A stretch of 63,852 bases of DNA from Bacteroidia bacterium (GTDB taxonomy: Bacteria > Bacteroidota > Bacteroidia > Cytophagales > Flammeovirgaceae), in the NCBI GenBank assembly GCA_030425505.1, contig JAUIAB010000017.1, positions 1 through 63,852 of the forward strand. Reading direction: 5' to 3'. This document shows positions 1-9,476 of this stretch, piece after piece. Each line of letters begins with the position of its first letter. The stretch's first letter is position 1. Below the pieces are notes generated by a model. It ran no database searches. It saw nothing but the letters and a program-made list of their open reading frames with translations, and was not told where the DNA came from. Both the position numbers and the translations under genes were made by a program.

Positions 1-355
1 CTCCCATACATATCTATCCCACTCATCTAAGTCTATGCCCGTTACCATGCCATCTCTATTCATGCTCCTTGAGCTACGCTCTATCCTACTGCCGCCCTCC
101 AATACAAAGCCATAGCCACAGTTTCCATAACCCAGATCACTGCTGTAACTCAATACCAAGCCCGGACTCATACCTACTCTGCCAATAGGTAACTCCAAGG
201 GTATACTGTACATCCCCTCACCGCTACTTCCTACCTCCACAGATATACCATGTAAATAGCCCAGATCTCCTGCTGCAAGCTTTGGAGTTAATAACGGTTT
301 TTGGTGCTTGCGAATATGTTTTACTTGAAAATAAAGTGACAGTAAAAAATAGCAT
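1..355 (-). CDS. Rhs/SpvB-type YD-repeat protein, 5' end only, with apparent frameshift
   Basis: This is the beginning of a large Rhs-family secreted protein that continues beyond the left edge. From about 298 down to 1 the minus strand is open and encodes a recognisable SpvB/Rhs N-terminal segment (SIPLELPIGRVGMSPGLVLS, then LSYSSDLGYGNCGYGF). That frame has no usable start: it meets a stop at 355-357 with no ATG, GTG or TTG between. In another frame an ATG at 355-353 gives a short hydrophobic leader (MLFFTVTLFSSKTYSQAP) resembling a signal peptide end. Joining leader to body needs a one-base shift near 290-300, where GC content also jumps from about 30% to about 47%. It is either a real disruption or a base error. 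Confidence 0.7.
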
Positions 356-573
356 TAAAAAACACTAATAACCTTATAATTCTTACTTACATTCCGTATC
401 AAAATAACTGAAAAAAATCTCAAATACACTTTCTAATACTGATCAGCACTTCGAATCAGATTCCCTTATATTAAACAACTCAGAAAACATAAATTCATAA
501 ATTCGGTTTTTCAAATATTTATTTTTTTTAACTGCTATTTTCTATTACCTTAGGTTTCTGATTCGGCAATACA

Positions 574-3306
574 ATGAAAAGATACTCTTATATATCCAAC
601 GCCCACATTGACTACATAGATCAATATTATAAATCATACAAGTCTGATCCAAAATCTGTGGATGAGTCATGGCAAAATTTCTTTGAAGGGTTTGAACTTG
701 GCATAAATGAAAAGGAAACTTCCAAATCTATTTCAATAGATGAGAGCCATCTCAGAAAAGAACTTGCTGTGCATAATTTAATCCATGGGTACAGAACAAG
801 AGGGCATTTGCTTTCAAAAACTAACCCTGTCAGAGAAAGAAGGGACAGAAATGCCAGGTTAAAGATAGAAGACTATAGTTTAAGCACTGATGACTTAAAA
901 AAAGTATTTCGAACAGGTAGTGAGATCGGTATGGAAAATGCTACTCTAGAAGAGATCCTTAAAAGGCTAGACCAGATATACACAGGTCCAATTGGCTTTG
1001 AGTATATGTCAATTAGAGAACCTGAGATTTTTGAGTGGTTTAAGAAAAAAGTAGAACAAGATTTTATCAATAATCAGTTAAATATTGATGAAAAAAAACG
1101 GATACTTTCTAAGCTCAATGAAGCAGTAGTGTTTGAGAGCTTTTTACACACAAAGTACGTAGGTCAAAAAAGATTTTCCTTAGAAGGTGGAGAATCAACA
1201 ATTCCTGCGTTAGATGCCATCATAAATCACGCTTCTAACTTAGGTGTCGAAGAGGTTCTCATCGGAATGGCGCATAGGGGACGACTAAATGTGCTGGCAA
1301 ATATAATGCAAAAAACGTATGCCGAAATATTTAACGAGTTTGAAGGAACTGCTTTACCAGATGAGACCATGGGTGGTGGAGATGTGAAGTATCACAAAGG
1401 GTATGCCTCACAAGTTAAAAGCTCATTTAACAAAGAGGTTATATTAAACCTCCTTCCAAACCCATCCCATTTAGAAGCTATTGATCCTGTAATAATTGGA
1501 AATGCAAGAGCCAAGATTGATGCTATCTATAATGGGAAAGAAAATAAAGTACTCCCAATCTTAATTCACGGAGACGGTGCAATAGCTGCTCAGGGAATTG
1601 TATATGAAACTTTGCAAATGTCTAACTTACCAGGGTATTCTGCTGGTGGAACTATTCATTTTGTAATTAACAACCAGGTTAGTTTCACAACAGACTTTGA
1701 TGAGGCCAGATCCAGTACGTATTGTACTGATATTTCGCAACTGGTTGAAGCACCAGAAATTCATGTAAATGGAGATGACCCAGAAGCTGTAATATTTGCT
1801 ACTAAGTTGGCTGTAGAGTTTAGACAAAAGTTTAACAGAGATATTTTCATTGATATGGTATGCTACCGTAAGCATGGACACAATGAAAGTGATGAACCAA
1901 AGTTTACTCAACCAAAGCTTTACAGTTTGATTTCAAAACACCCAAACCCAAGAGAAATTTACAATAAAAAACTTTTACAAAAAGGAGATTTGGAAGCGGA
2001 TGCAGCTATAAAGATGGATAAAGAATTTAGGAAGTTATTAAATGATCGCTTCAATGAGGTCCGGCAAAACCCCCTCCCTTATAAAACACAAAAGTTTGAA
2101 GTAAATTGGAAATCTTTACGAAAATCCTCAGCTGAGGATTTTGAAAAGTCACCTTCTACTAAAATTACTCATGAGGTAATTGATAAAGTAGGTAAAGCTC
2201 TTACAAAGCTGCCTAAAGGATATAAACCAATCCGACAAATTGATAAGTTAATTAAGGAAAGGAAGCAAATGTTCTTTGATGATAAAAAACTGAACTGGGC
2301 ATCTGCTGAACTTCTAGCTTACGGATCCATTGTTTTAGAAAATAAGAAAGTACGACTTTCTGGTCAAGATGTTGAAAGGGGTACTTTTTCTCATAGACAC
2401 GCTGTTTTGAAAGATATTGAAACTGGAGAAAAATACGAATCTCTAAATCATATTGAGCCTGAAAAGCAGGAAACTTGTTCTATTTATAACTCTTTATTAT
2501 CAGAGTATGGTGTACTTGGTTTTGAATTTGGATATTCTGCTGCCAACCCTAACTCTTTAGTTATTTGGGAAGCTCAATTTGGAGATTTCGCCAACGGTGC
2601 TCAAACAATAATTGATCAATTTATAACCAGTTGCGAATCTAAATGGGATAGAATGAGTGGTTTAGTTCTTCTTCTTCCCCACGGGTATGAAGGGCAAGGA
2701 CCTGAACATTCCAACGCTAGACCAGAACGATTCTTGCAACTTTCTGCAGAATACAACATCATTGTTGCAAATATTACTAAGCCTTCTAATTTCTTTCATC
2801 TTTTAAGAAGACAAGTTACATGGCCTTTTAGAAAGCCTTGTATCGTTATGTCACCTAAATCTTTATTGAGACACCCTGAGGTAGTTTCTCCGCTATCAGA
2901 ATTTACAAAAGGAGGGTTTAATGAAATTTATGACGATTCTTATGTGGATAAAAGCAAAACAGAAAAAGTCTTATTGTGTACTGGAAAGATATATTATGAT
3001 CTTTTAAAAAAACAAAAAGAAGATAAAATAAAAAATATTGCCATTATAAGAGTTGAACAGCTCTATCCATTCCCTCATCAAAAAATGGATAATTTGCTAG
3101 GCAAATATAAAAAGCTCAAAAGATTGATTTGGGTTCAGGAAGAACCAGAGAATATGGGCTATTGGTCCTTTATTTTAAGAACCTTTAAACCTAAGGTCTC
3201 TTTAGAGGTAATTTCAAGAAAAGCAAGTGCATCGCCTGCAACAGGATTTCATAAAGTTCATCAAAATGAGCAAGAAAAAATCATTGAAACTGCTCTCATG
3301 AGTTAA
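574..3306 (+). CDS. sucA: 2-oxoglutarate dehydrogenase E1 component
   Basis: The protein is the thiamine-diphosphate decarboxylase of the 2-oxoglutarate dehydrogenase complex (TCA cycle, cytoplasm), making succinyl groups for transfer to the E2 lipoyl arm. At 910 residues it is full length. Visible landmarks are the N-terminal E1 segment (residues 10-45, YIDQYYKSYK), the phosphate/substrate region NPSHLEAIDPV, the thiamine-diphosphate motif starting at GDGA (about 331) and HGHNESDEP (about 434), and the C-terminal transketolase-like part with GYEGQGPEHSNARPERFLQL. The start ATG gives the normal N-terminus. It is first of three same-strand genes (55 bp to E2, then 24 bp to E3), a dedicated operon. 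The 218 bp upstream show no clear promoter. Confidence 0.97.
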   Translation: MKRYSYISNAHIDYIDQYYKSYKSDPKSVDESWQNFFEGFELGINEKETSKSISIDESHLRKELAVHNLIHGYRTRGHLLSKTNPVRERRDRNARLKIEDYSLSTDDLKKVFRTGSEIGMENATLEEILKRLDQIYTGPIGFEYMSIREPEIFEWFKKKVEQDFINNQLNIDEKKRILSKLNEAVVFESFLHTKYVGQKRFSLEGGESTIPALDAIINHASNLGVEEVLIGMAHRGRLNVLANIMQKTYAEIFNEFEGTALPDETMGGGDVKYHKGYASQVKSSFNKEVILNLLPNPSHLEAIDPVIIGNARAKIDAIYNGKENKVLPILIHGDGAIAAQGIVYETLQMSNLPGYSAGGTIHFVINNQVSFTTDFDEARSSTYCTDISQLVEAPEIHVNGDDPEAVIFATKLAVEFRQKFNRDIFIDMVCYRKHGHNESDEPKFTQPKLYSLISKHPNPREIYNKKLLQKGDLEADAAIKMDKEFRKLLNDRFNEVRQNPLPYKTQKFEVNWKSLRKSSAEDFEKSPSTKITHEVIDKVGKALTKLPKGYKPIRQIDKLIKERKQMFFDDKKLNWASAELLAYGSIVLENKKVRLSGQDVERGTFSHRHAVLKDIETGEKYESLNHIEPEKQETCSIYNSLLSEYGVLGFEFGYSAANPNSLVIWEAQFGDFANGAQTIIDQFITSCESKWDRMSGLVLLLPHGYEGQGPEHSNARPERFLQLSAEYNIIVANITKPSNFFHLLRRQVTWPFRKPCIVMSPKSLLRHPEVVSPLSEFTKGGFNEIYDDSYVDKSKTEKVLLCTGKIYYDLLKKQKEDKIKNIAIIRVEQLYPFPHQKMDNLLGKYKKLKRLIWVQEEPENMGYWSFILRTFKPKVSLEVISRKASASPATGFHKVHQNEQEKIIETALMS

Positions 3307-3361
3307 TTTTAGGTTATAAAATTTTTACATACTATTTTACTTTTATTAAATAATTAGTTAA

Positions 3362-4876
3362 ATGCATTTTGAAGTTAAAATTCCTCCTGTTGGAGAATCT
3401 ATAACAGAAGTTACTATCTCAAGCTGGAAAAAAAACAATGGTGATTTTGTTGAACAAGATGAGATAATATGCGAAGTTGATTCGGATAAGACCTCCTTCG
3501 AAATTCCTGCTGAAAAAGCTGGAAAACTGAATATTCTTAAGCAAGAGGATGAAACTGTTGAAGTTGGCACAATAGTTTGTACGATTGATACTGAAAGCAC
3601 AAACAATACTCCTTCAAGCCAATCGGAAAATAAAAATGAAGATCACGAAGAGTCTGACTCTCCTGATGAAGTACACAAAACTGGAGAAATAATAGAAATT
3701 GTAGTACCTGAAGTTGGAGAGTCTATAACAGAAGTTACTATTGCTGAATGGACCAAAGAAAATGGCAGCTTTGTCGAAAAAGATGAAATCATTTGCGAAA
3801 TAGATTCTGATAAAGCCACTTTCGAACTTCCCTCAGACGCCACAGGAATTCTTCAAATCATTGCTCAATCTGGCGATACAGTAAAAGTTGGAGATGTAGT
3901 ATGTAAAATTGAAGTTGGCTCATCTACTTCTAAACCTAAAGAAAGTCAGTCTTCATCGAGTAAAACAGCTCCTGAAACTAAAAGAAGCAACGAAAGTTAT
4001 GTAAAAGGTCATCCTTCTCCTGCTGCCAATAAAATTCTTAATGAAAAAGGCATATCTCCTAGTGAAGTTAAAGGCTCAGGAGTAGATGGAAGAATCACAA
4101 AAGAAGATGCCTTAAAAGCCTCTAAATCTCAAAAAGAAGAAAAGAAAGGTGTATCAGAAGAGACCGGTGATAACAACAGAAGTTCAAGAAGAGAAAAAAT
4201 AACCAATCTCAGAAAAACGATTTCCAAAAGGTTAGTTTCTGTCAAAAATGAGACTGCCATGTTAACAACATTTAATGAAGTTAACATGAAACCTATTATG
4301 GATGTAAGAAAAAAATATAAAGATCAATTCAAAGAAAAGTACGAGGTAGGGTTAGGTTTTATGTCTTTTTTCACAAAGGCATGTTGCATAGCATTAAAGG
4401 AATGGCCTGCTGTAAATGCTTATTTAGATGAAAATGAAATTGAATATCACGATTATTGTGATATTTCTATTGCTGTTTCTACTCCAAAAGGCTTGGTCGT
4501 TCCTGTTATCAGAAATGCAGAAAAACTATCTTTTCAAGGAATTGAAAGTGAAATTATCCGATTAGCTGGCAAAGCAAGAGATGGTAAATTAACTATTCCT
4601 GAAATGACAGGTGGCACTTTTACAATTACCAATGGTGGTGTATTTGGTTCCATGATGTCTACACCAATCATTAACCCTCCTCAATCTGCTATTTTGGGAA
4701 TGCATAATATAGTTCAGAGACCCTTTGCAGAAAATGGAGAAGTAGTGATCAGGCCTATTATGTTTGTAGCTCTATCCTATGACCACAGAATAATAGACGG
4801 AAGAGAGTCTGTAAGCTTCTTAGTACGAGTAAAACAGCTACTGGAAGACCCAATGAGACTTCTTTTAAATGTATAA
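3362..4876 (+). CDS. sucB: 2-oxoglutarate dehydrogenase E2 (dihydrolipoyl succinyltransferase), two lipoyl domains
   Basis: This is the acyltransferase core that moves the succinyl group from lipoyl-lysine to CoA. Domain order: lipoyl domain 1 (residues 1-76, lysine 43 in EVDSDKTSF), lipoyl domain 2 (about 108-185, lysine 151 in EIDSDKATF), a Ser/Lys-rich linker, the peripheral subunit-binding domain (about 217-253, [14 protein letters not shown]) and the catalytic domain ending with the active-site His475/Asp479 motif SYDHRIIDG. Most described OdhB proteins have one lipoyl domain; the two here are similar to each other, which suggests internal duplication. It lies between E1 and E3 genes, which fixes it as the oxoglutarate rather than the pyruvate E2, although motif reading alone does not separate the two. 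Confidence 0.93.
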   Translation: MHFEVKIPPVGESITEVTISSWKKNNGDFVEQDEIICEVDSDKTSFEIPAEKAGKLNILKQEDETVEVGTIVCTIDTESTNNTPSSQSENKNEDHEESDSPDEVHKTGEIIEIVVPEVGESITEVTIAEWTKENGSFVEKDEIICEIDSDKATFELPSDATGILQIIAQSGDTVKVGDVVCKIEVGSSTSKPKESQSSSSKTAPETKRSNESYVKGHPSPAANKILNEKGISPSEVKGSGVDGRITKEDALKASKSQKEEKKGVSEETGDNNRSSRREKITNLRKTISKRLVSVKNETAMLTTFNEVNMKPIMDVRKKYKDQFKEKYEVGLGFMSFFTKACCIALKEWPAVNAYLDENEIEYHDYCDISIAVSTPKGLVVPVIRNAEKLSFQGIESEIIRLAGKARDGKLTIPEMTGGTFTITNGGVFGSMMSTPIINPPQSAILGMHNIVQRPFAENGEVVIRPIMFVALSYDHRIIDGRESVSFLVRVKQLLEDPMRLLLNV

Positions 4877-4900
4877 ATATTGAATAAAAAACACAGATAA

Positions 4901-6304
4901 ATGAGTACTTATAATGTCGTTATAATTGGATCTGGCCCTGGTGGATATGTTGCAGCTATTCGATGTGCGCAATTAGGATTAAAAACGGCTATCATTGAAA
5001 AATATGATACCCTCGGAGGAACATGTCTAAATGTAGGATGCATACCTTCTAAAGCCTTGCTTGACTCATCAGAGCATTTTCATAAAGCTGAAAAGGAATT
5101 TGGAGAGCATGGAATTCAAACGGGTAAACTCACTGTAGATTTAAATCAAATGATTAAAAGGAAAGATGATGTCGTTGATCAAACTTGCAAAGGCGTAGCT
5201 TTCTTAATGAAAAAAAATAAAATAGATGTATACTATGGAATTGGATCTTTTAAAGATAAAGAAACGATATCTATCCATGGAAAAGAGGGAAAAAAGGAAG
5301 AAATTAAAGCAGAAAAAGTAATAATTGCTACTGGATCTAAGCCAGTTATTATTCCTGGAATAGAGTATGATAAAAAGCGAGTTATTACCTCAACTGAAGC
5401 TTTAAAACTCAAAGAAATACCCAATCACCTTATCATTATTGGTGGAGGTGTTATCGGTCTTGAACTTGGATCTGTATATGCAAGGCTGGGATCTAAAATT
5501 ACCGTAGTTGAGTTTGCAGACAGACTCATTAGTGGAATGGACAGTACACTCAGTAAAGAATTACAAAAAGTATTAAAAAAACTTGGTTTCGACTTCCACT
5601 TCAAAACCAAAGTCAACTCTGCAAAAACAAAAGGGAATAAAGTTATACTTACTGCTAGTAACAGTAAAGGAGAAAACATTTCTTTGGAAGGAGACTATTG
5701 CTTAATAGCCGTAGGAAGGAAAGCTTATACTGAGGGTCTAGGACTAGAAAATGTGGGTATCGAAACAGATGATAGAGGAAAGATCAACATTGATGAAAAT
5801 TTGCAGACTAAAGTACCTGGCATCTATGCTATCGGTGATGTCGTTAAAGGTGCTATGCTTGCGCACAAAGCAGAAGAAGAAGGCATCTTTGTAGCGGAAA
5901 CTATTGCTGGACAAAAACCTCATATAAATTACAATCTGATACCAGGAGTTGTATACACCTGGCCTGAGGTTGCAAGTGTTGGATATACAGAAGAACAGCT
6001 AAAAGAAAAAAGTGTTAACTATAAAGTGGGCTCATTTCCTATCAGAGCCTTAGGGAGAGCTAGAGCTAGTATGGATATTGACGGGCTAATAAAAGTTTTG
6101 GCAGATAAGAAAACGGATGAGATCTTAGGCGTTCATATGATAGGGCCAAGAGTTGCTGACTTAATAGCTGAAGCTGTAGTTGCTATGGAATATCGCGCTT
6201 CTGCTGAAGATGTTGCAAGAATGTCTCATGCTCACCCCACATATACAGAAGCTATGAAAGAAGCTTGCTTAGCTGCTACTGAAAATAGAGCTTTGCACCT
6301 TTAA
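4901..6304 (+). CDS. lpdA: dihydrolipoyl dehydrogenase (E3)
   Basis: The FAD enzyme re-oxidises dihydrolipoyl arms of E2 and passes electrons to NAD+. The 467-residue length is typical. Seen in the sequence: FAD dinucleotide fold GSGPGG (residues 10-15), redox disulfide Cys42/Cys47 in GGTCLNVGCIPSK, NAD-binding fold IIGGGVIGLELGS, second FAD motif YAIGDVVKG, and the C-terminal His-Glu dyad region HAHPTYTEAMKEA. It is the third gene of the 2-oxoglutarate dehydrogenase operon, 24 bp after E2. Other lipoamide complexes in the cell may share it. Confidence 0.96.
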   Translation: MSTYNVVIIGSGPGGYVAAIRCAQLGLKTAIIEKYDTLGGTCLNVGCIPSKALLDSSEHFHKAEKEFGEHGIQTGKLTVDLNQMIKRKDDVVDQTCKGVAFLMKKNKIDVYYGIGSFKDKETISIHGKEGKKEEIKAEKVIIATGSKPVIIPGIEYDKKRVITSTEALKLKEIPNHLIIIGGGVIGLELGSVYARLGSKITVVEFADRLISGMDSTLSKELQKVLKKLGFDFHFKTKVNSAKTKGNKVILTASNSKGENISLEGDYCLIAVGRKAYTEGLGLENVGIETDDRGKINIDENLQTKVPGIYAIGDVVKGAMLAHKAEEEGIFVAETIAGQKPHINYNLIPGVVYTWPEVASVGYTEEQLKEKSVNYKVGSFPIRALGRARASMDIDGLIKVLADKKTDEILGVHMIGPRVADLIAEAVVAMEYRASAEDVARMSHAHPTYTEAMKEACLAATENRALHL

Positions 6305-6346
6305 CTCATTAGTATTGTTATATTATAAATATAATATCGCTATTCT

Positions 6347-6354
6347 TAATTTTG
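6347..6354 (+). promoter_or_regulatory. candidate -7 box TAATTTTG upstream of the desaturase
   Basis: TAATTTTG matches the Bacteroidota -7 consensus TAnnTTTG exactly and sits 38 bp before the desaturase start. No good TTTG -33 element lies at 19 bp spacing, so the call is weak. Weak AT-rich inverted repeats lie between lpdA and this box. Confidence 0.3.
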
Positions 6355-6391
6355 TATTATCTTTAATTTCTTTTTTAATAGAATTATCAAT

Positions 6392-7507
6392 ATGATGAAT
6401 TTATCAAGCGTAAAATTTAATATTCAAGAGCGACCAGAGTTTTTCAAAGAATTAAGGAAAAGAGTTAACAATTACTTTAAGGAAAATAATAAAACTGTTT
6501 ATGCTAACTTCAATATGAAGTTTAAAACTGCTTTCATGCTTTCTTTATACTTTGTGCCGTTAATTCTTATGCTTACAGGGGTTTTCTCTTCTTTCTGGGG
6601 AGTTATAGCTATGTGGATATTAATGGGACTTGGGATGTCAGGTATAGGTCTATCTATTATGCATGATGCCAACCATGGCTCTTACTCTAGAAACAATAAA
6701 GTAAATAAAGCCTTAGGTTTTCTAATAAATTTCCTTGGAGGGTATCACACCAACTGGAAAATTCAACACAATGTATTACATCATTCTTTTACCAATATTG
6801 ATGGGTATGATGAAGATATAAAAAATGGCTTCATGCGCTTTTCACCTAACCAAAAGCGCCAGAAATTTCACAAGTATCAAATAGTATATGGTCCTCTTTT
6901 ATACAGCTTGATGACAATTTATTGGCTAGTAAGTAAAGACTTTCAGCAATTAGTCCGGTACAGCAAAAACAACCTATTAAAAAGCCAGGGATTGAGTTTA
7001 AAGACATCTTTACCTAAATTAATTATCTATAAAGTTGTTTATATAATTGTATTAATAGTATTACCATTAATATTTGTTGATATACCATGGTGGCAAACTT
7101 TATTAGGCTTTGTCATAATGCAATTAATTTGTGGTCTTTTATTAGCTCTTATTTTTCAAACTGCCCATGTTATTAAAGAAACAGGATTCTATGAGGTAGA
7201 CACAAGTGGAAGCTTAGAAAATAACTGGGCAATACACCAGATGCAAACAACAGCAAATTTTGCAAATAATAGTACTTTTTTCTCATGGTTTATTGGCGGA
7301 CTAAACTATCAAATTGAGCACCATTTATTTCCAAATATTTGTCATATTCACTATAGGAAAATATCTAAGATAGTAAAGACCACAGCAGAAGAATTTGGCG
7401 TGCCTTATTACCAGCACAGAACATTTTTTGGTGCCTTAAAAAGCCATTTTTCTTTACTTTATCAACTGGGAACAGGAAAGTATGATAAAATGTTGGTGAA
7501 AGCATAA
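6392..7507 (+). CDS. membrane fatty acid desaturase (acyl-lipid/acyl-CoA type)
   Basis: This is an integral-membrane di-iron desaturase that puts a double bond into acyl chains, likely adjusting membrane fluidity. All three histidine boxes are present: HDANH (residues 91-95), HNVLHH (126-131) and QIEHH (307-311), with hydrophobic segments at about 48-85, 160-180 and 213-250. The QxxHH third box is typical of the linoleoyl-CoA/front-end-like branch. No cytochrome b5 domain is fused, so a separate electron donor is needed. Regiospecificity cannot be read from sequence. The first two codons are both ATG; either may be used. A hairpin with a T-run follows the stop. Confidence 0.9.
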   Translation: MMNLSSVKFNIQERPEFFKELRKRVNNYFKENNKTVYANFNMKFKTAFMLSLYFVPLILMLTGVFSSFWGVIAMWILMGLGMSGIGLSIMHDANHGSYSRNNKVNKALGFLINFLGGYHTNWKIQHNVLHHSFTNIDGYDEDIKNGFMRFSPNQKRQKFHKYQIVYGPLLYSLMTIYWLVSKDFQQLVRYSKNNLLKSQGLSLKTSLPKLIIYKVVYIIVLIVLPLIFVDIPWWQTLLGFVIMQLICGLLLALIFQTAHVIKETGFYEVDTSGSLENNWAIHQMQTTANFANNSTFFSWFIGGLNYQIEHHLFPNICHIHYRKISKIVKTTAEEFGVPYYQHRTFFGALKSHFSLLYQLGTGKYDKMLVKA

Positions 7508-7515
7508 AGCACCGC

Positions 7516-7550
7516 AAAAGTGTTGCTAGTAGCACTTAGTAACACTTTTT
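7516..7550 (+). terminator. candidate intrinsic terminator after the desaturase
   Basis: A perfect 9-bp stem AAAAGTGTT / AACACTTTT (7516-7524, 7541-7549) with a 16-base loop ends in a T-run. It lies 9 bp after the desaturase stop. Only 30 bp separate it from the next start, so it may attenuate rather than fully stop transcription. Confidence 0.55.
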
Positions 7551-7580
7551 CATTACTTCAAATAATAACCAGCTATAAAA

Positions 7581-8666
7581 ATGACCAAAATGCTTGGAAA
7601 AGAACTTTGGAAACCAGAATTTATCTACACTTCCAATAATAAAGGGAAAATAAGATTTGATATACTTTCCAAAACTCCTGGAGTGCAAGTTTATGATCAA
7701 ATTAAAAATCAGTTAGAGGAATTAATAAAACTATTACACCCTGCAAAAAAGTTTAGTAAAGAAGAGTTAAGAGAAACAGCTCTCAAACACTTAAATGGAA
7801 CTCCAGAGTTCGAGTATGGGGTTTGGGTTTTTTATCCATGGTCTAACAGATTAGTGCACCTTCTTGATGAAGAAGAGTTTGTAAAAGCTAGAACGAATAG
7901 AAATATTCATAAAATAACAGAAGAAGAGCAAAAAGCATTGTCACAAAAGAAGATTGGTTTAATAGGGCTTTCTGTGGGTCAATCAGCAGCCTTAACCATG
8001 GCAATAGAAAGATGCTTTGGTGAGTTAAGAATAGCCGATTTTGATCACTTAGAAATAACCAACCTAAATAGAATTAGAACGGGCACACATAACCTTGGTA
8101 CTTTAAAAACTACTATAGTTGCCAGAGAGATTATGGAAATTGATCCTTTTCTAAACCTAAAATGCTTCTCGCAAGGAGTTACTAAAGATAATATTGATGA
8201 ATTTCTTTTAGAAGGAGGAAAACTAGATTTACTAATAGATGAGTGTGATAGTTTAGATATCAAAGTTTTATCTAGATATAAAGCTAAGGAATATAAAATT
8301 CCAGTGATTATGGAAACAAGTGATAGGGGAATGATTGATATCGAGCGCTTTGATTTAGAAAAAGATAGACCTATTTTCCATGGACTTACCGAGCAGCTAA
8401 GTTTAGAAGAGTCAGAAAACCTAAATGCACCTGAAGAAAAAATTTCTTTTGTGCTTCAAATTCTTGATGAACAAAACTTATCCCCAAAAATGAGGCTTTC
8501 TATATCCGAAATTGGAAAATCAATTAGTACTTGGCCTCAGCTAGCATCTGCTATTGCACTAGGTGGTGGAATAGCAACTGATACTGCAAGAAGAATTTTA
8601 CTAAATGAAGCCATTCCTTCTGGGAGAAGTTATATTGACATTGAAAATATCATAAAAAATGATTAG
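7581..8666 (+). CDS. ThiF/E1-like protein (N-terminal half of the Rv1355c/MoeY family)
   Basis: The protein carries a ThiF/MoeB/E1-type Rossmann domain, a fold that adenylates carboxyl groups. The sequence shows a family-specific N-terminal part (residues 60-115, VWVFYPWSNRLVHLL and RNIHKITEEEQ), nucleotide loop IGLIGLSVGQS (125-135), Asp153/Asp155, the NLNRIR segment (161-166) with the conserved Arg, and DECDS (220-224) in the place where a catalytic Cys could lie. The C-terminal part (STWPQLASAIALGGG) resembles the end of the ThiF part of Rv1355c-like proteins as I recall them. Those proteins are about 700 residues, with a nitroreductase-like second half; here the ORF stops at 361. No zinc CxxC pairs are present. 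A GNAT-like gene follows at 51 bp. Substrate unknown. Confidence 0.75.
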   Translation: MTKMLGKELWKPEFIYTSNNKGKIRFDILSKTPGVQVYDQIKNQLEELIKLLHPAKKFSKEELRETALKHLNGTPEFEYGVWVFYPWSNRLVHLLDEEEFVKARTNRNIHKITEEEQKALSQKKIGLIGLSVGQSAALTMAIERCFGELRIADFDHLEITNLNRIRTGTHNLGTLKTTIVAREIMEIDPFLNLKCFSQGVTKDNIDEFLLEGGKLDLLIDECDSLDIKVLSRYKAKEYKIPVIMETSDRGMIDIERFDLEKDRPIFHGLTEQLSLEESENLNAPEEKISFVLQILDEQNLSPKMRLSISEIGKSISTWPQLASAIALGGGIATDTARRILLNEAIPSGRSYIDIENIIKND

Positions 8667-8717
8667 CTTGCAATAGCTATCTAAAAACAAAATACTTTAT
8701 AAAACCAGCTAAGCCTA

Positions 8718-9476
8718 ATGATTACTTTAAAAGTGTACGATTCATTTGAACAAGATATATGCGAGTTTTATGCTAGAAAGCATAATGAGGCTTTGCAGAA
8801 TTACAATTTGAGTAATATAATAACTTCAAATACAGATTCATGGCTTTCAAAAAATAACAGTTATATAATTGTAGCAATTTTAGAGTCTACTCAAGAAATA
8901 GTAGGAGGAATTAGACTAAAAATTAGAACAAAAACAGATTTGCTGCCTCTTGAAAAAGCTATACTGCACATTGAACCAAATATAAATTCTTTAGTACTTG
9001 ATTATGAAAAAAAAGGACATGTTGGTGAAGTATGCGCTTTATGGATTGATAGAAAAAAGTATTCAGATAAGGCTCTATCAATGAATTTTTTTATTTCATG
9101 CTTAGTGATATGTGAACAACTAAAAGTGAATACTTTACTTGGTTTTATTTCACCTCAGGTTTCCAAAATATGTTCCAGCTTGGGCTTTAAAGTTGAAGAA
9201 AGCTTGGTAAACCAAGGTTGTTTTTATTACCCAAACAAAAACTATATATCTAAAATAGGGTCACTTGAAACTAAAACTTTAGAAAAAACTGAAAAAGAAC
9301 TAAAAGTTAAAATATTTAACCTCAGAAAAAATTTGAATACTACTGAGACTATTGAAGAAAATAGCAAAAAATTAACATATAAATATGAATTAGAGCTAAA
9401 AGGAAAATCAAAAAATATAAACAACTTATTTCAGCATGAACTCAATCCTTCTATTCAAGGAGCGCTTATAGTCTGA
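8718..9476 (+). CDS. GNAT/N-acyl-amino-acid-synthase-like protein
   Basis: The first 170 residues look like a GNAT or autoinducer-synthase-like acyltransferase: VGGIRLKIRT (beta strands 2-3), then a long insert and GEVCALWIDRKKY, which corresponds to the beta-4 strand before the acyl-CoA pyrophosphate loop, and a terminal strand around SSLGFKVEES. The C-terminal 70 residues are charged and probably helical, with no family I recognise. It follows the ThiF-like gene by 51 bp on the same strand and is probably co-transcribed. Its 3' end overlaps the convergent OmpA-family gene by 51 bp. The acyl donor and acceptor are not inferable. Confidence 0.6.
   Translation: MITLKVYDSFEQDICEFYARKHNEALQNYNLSNIITSNTDSWLSKNNSYIIVAILESTQEIVGGIRLKIRTKTDLLPLEKAILHIEPNINSLVLDYEKKGHVGEVCALWIDRKKYSDKALSMNFFISCLVICEQLKVNTLLGFISPQVSKICSSLGFKVEESLVNQGCFYYPNKNYISKIGSLETKTLEKTEKELKVKIFNLRKNLNTTETIEENSKKLTYKYELELKGKSKNINNLFQHELNPSIQGALIV

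Noticed and set aside
6321..6336. AT-rich inverted repeat as the lpdA terminator.
   Set aside because: The stem is only A/T with no clear T-run and is expected by chance in this DNA.
7581..9476. ThiF-GNAT pair as a CBASS-like or ubiquitin-like defence operon.
   Set aside because: No CD-NTase, ubiquitin-like protein, E2 or JAB gene lies nearby, and the ThiF part follows the Rv1355c pattern.
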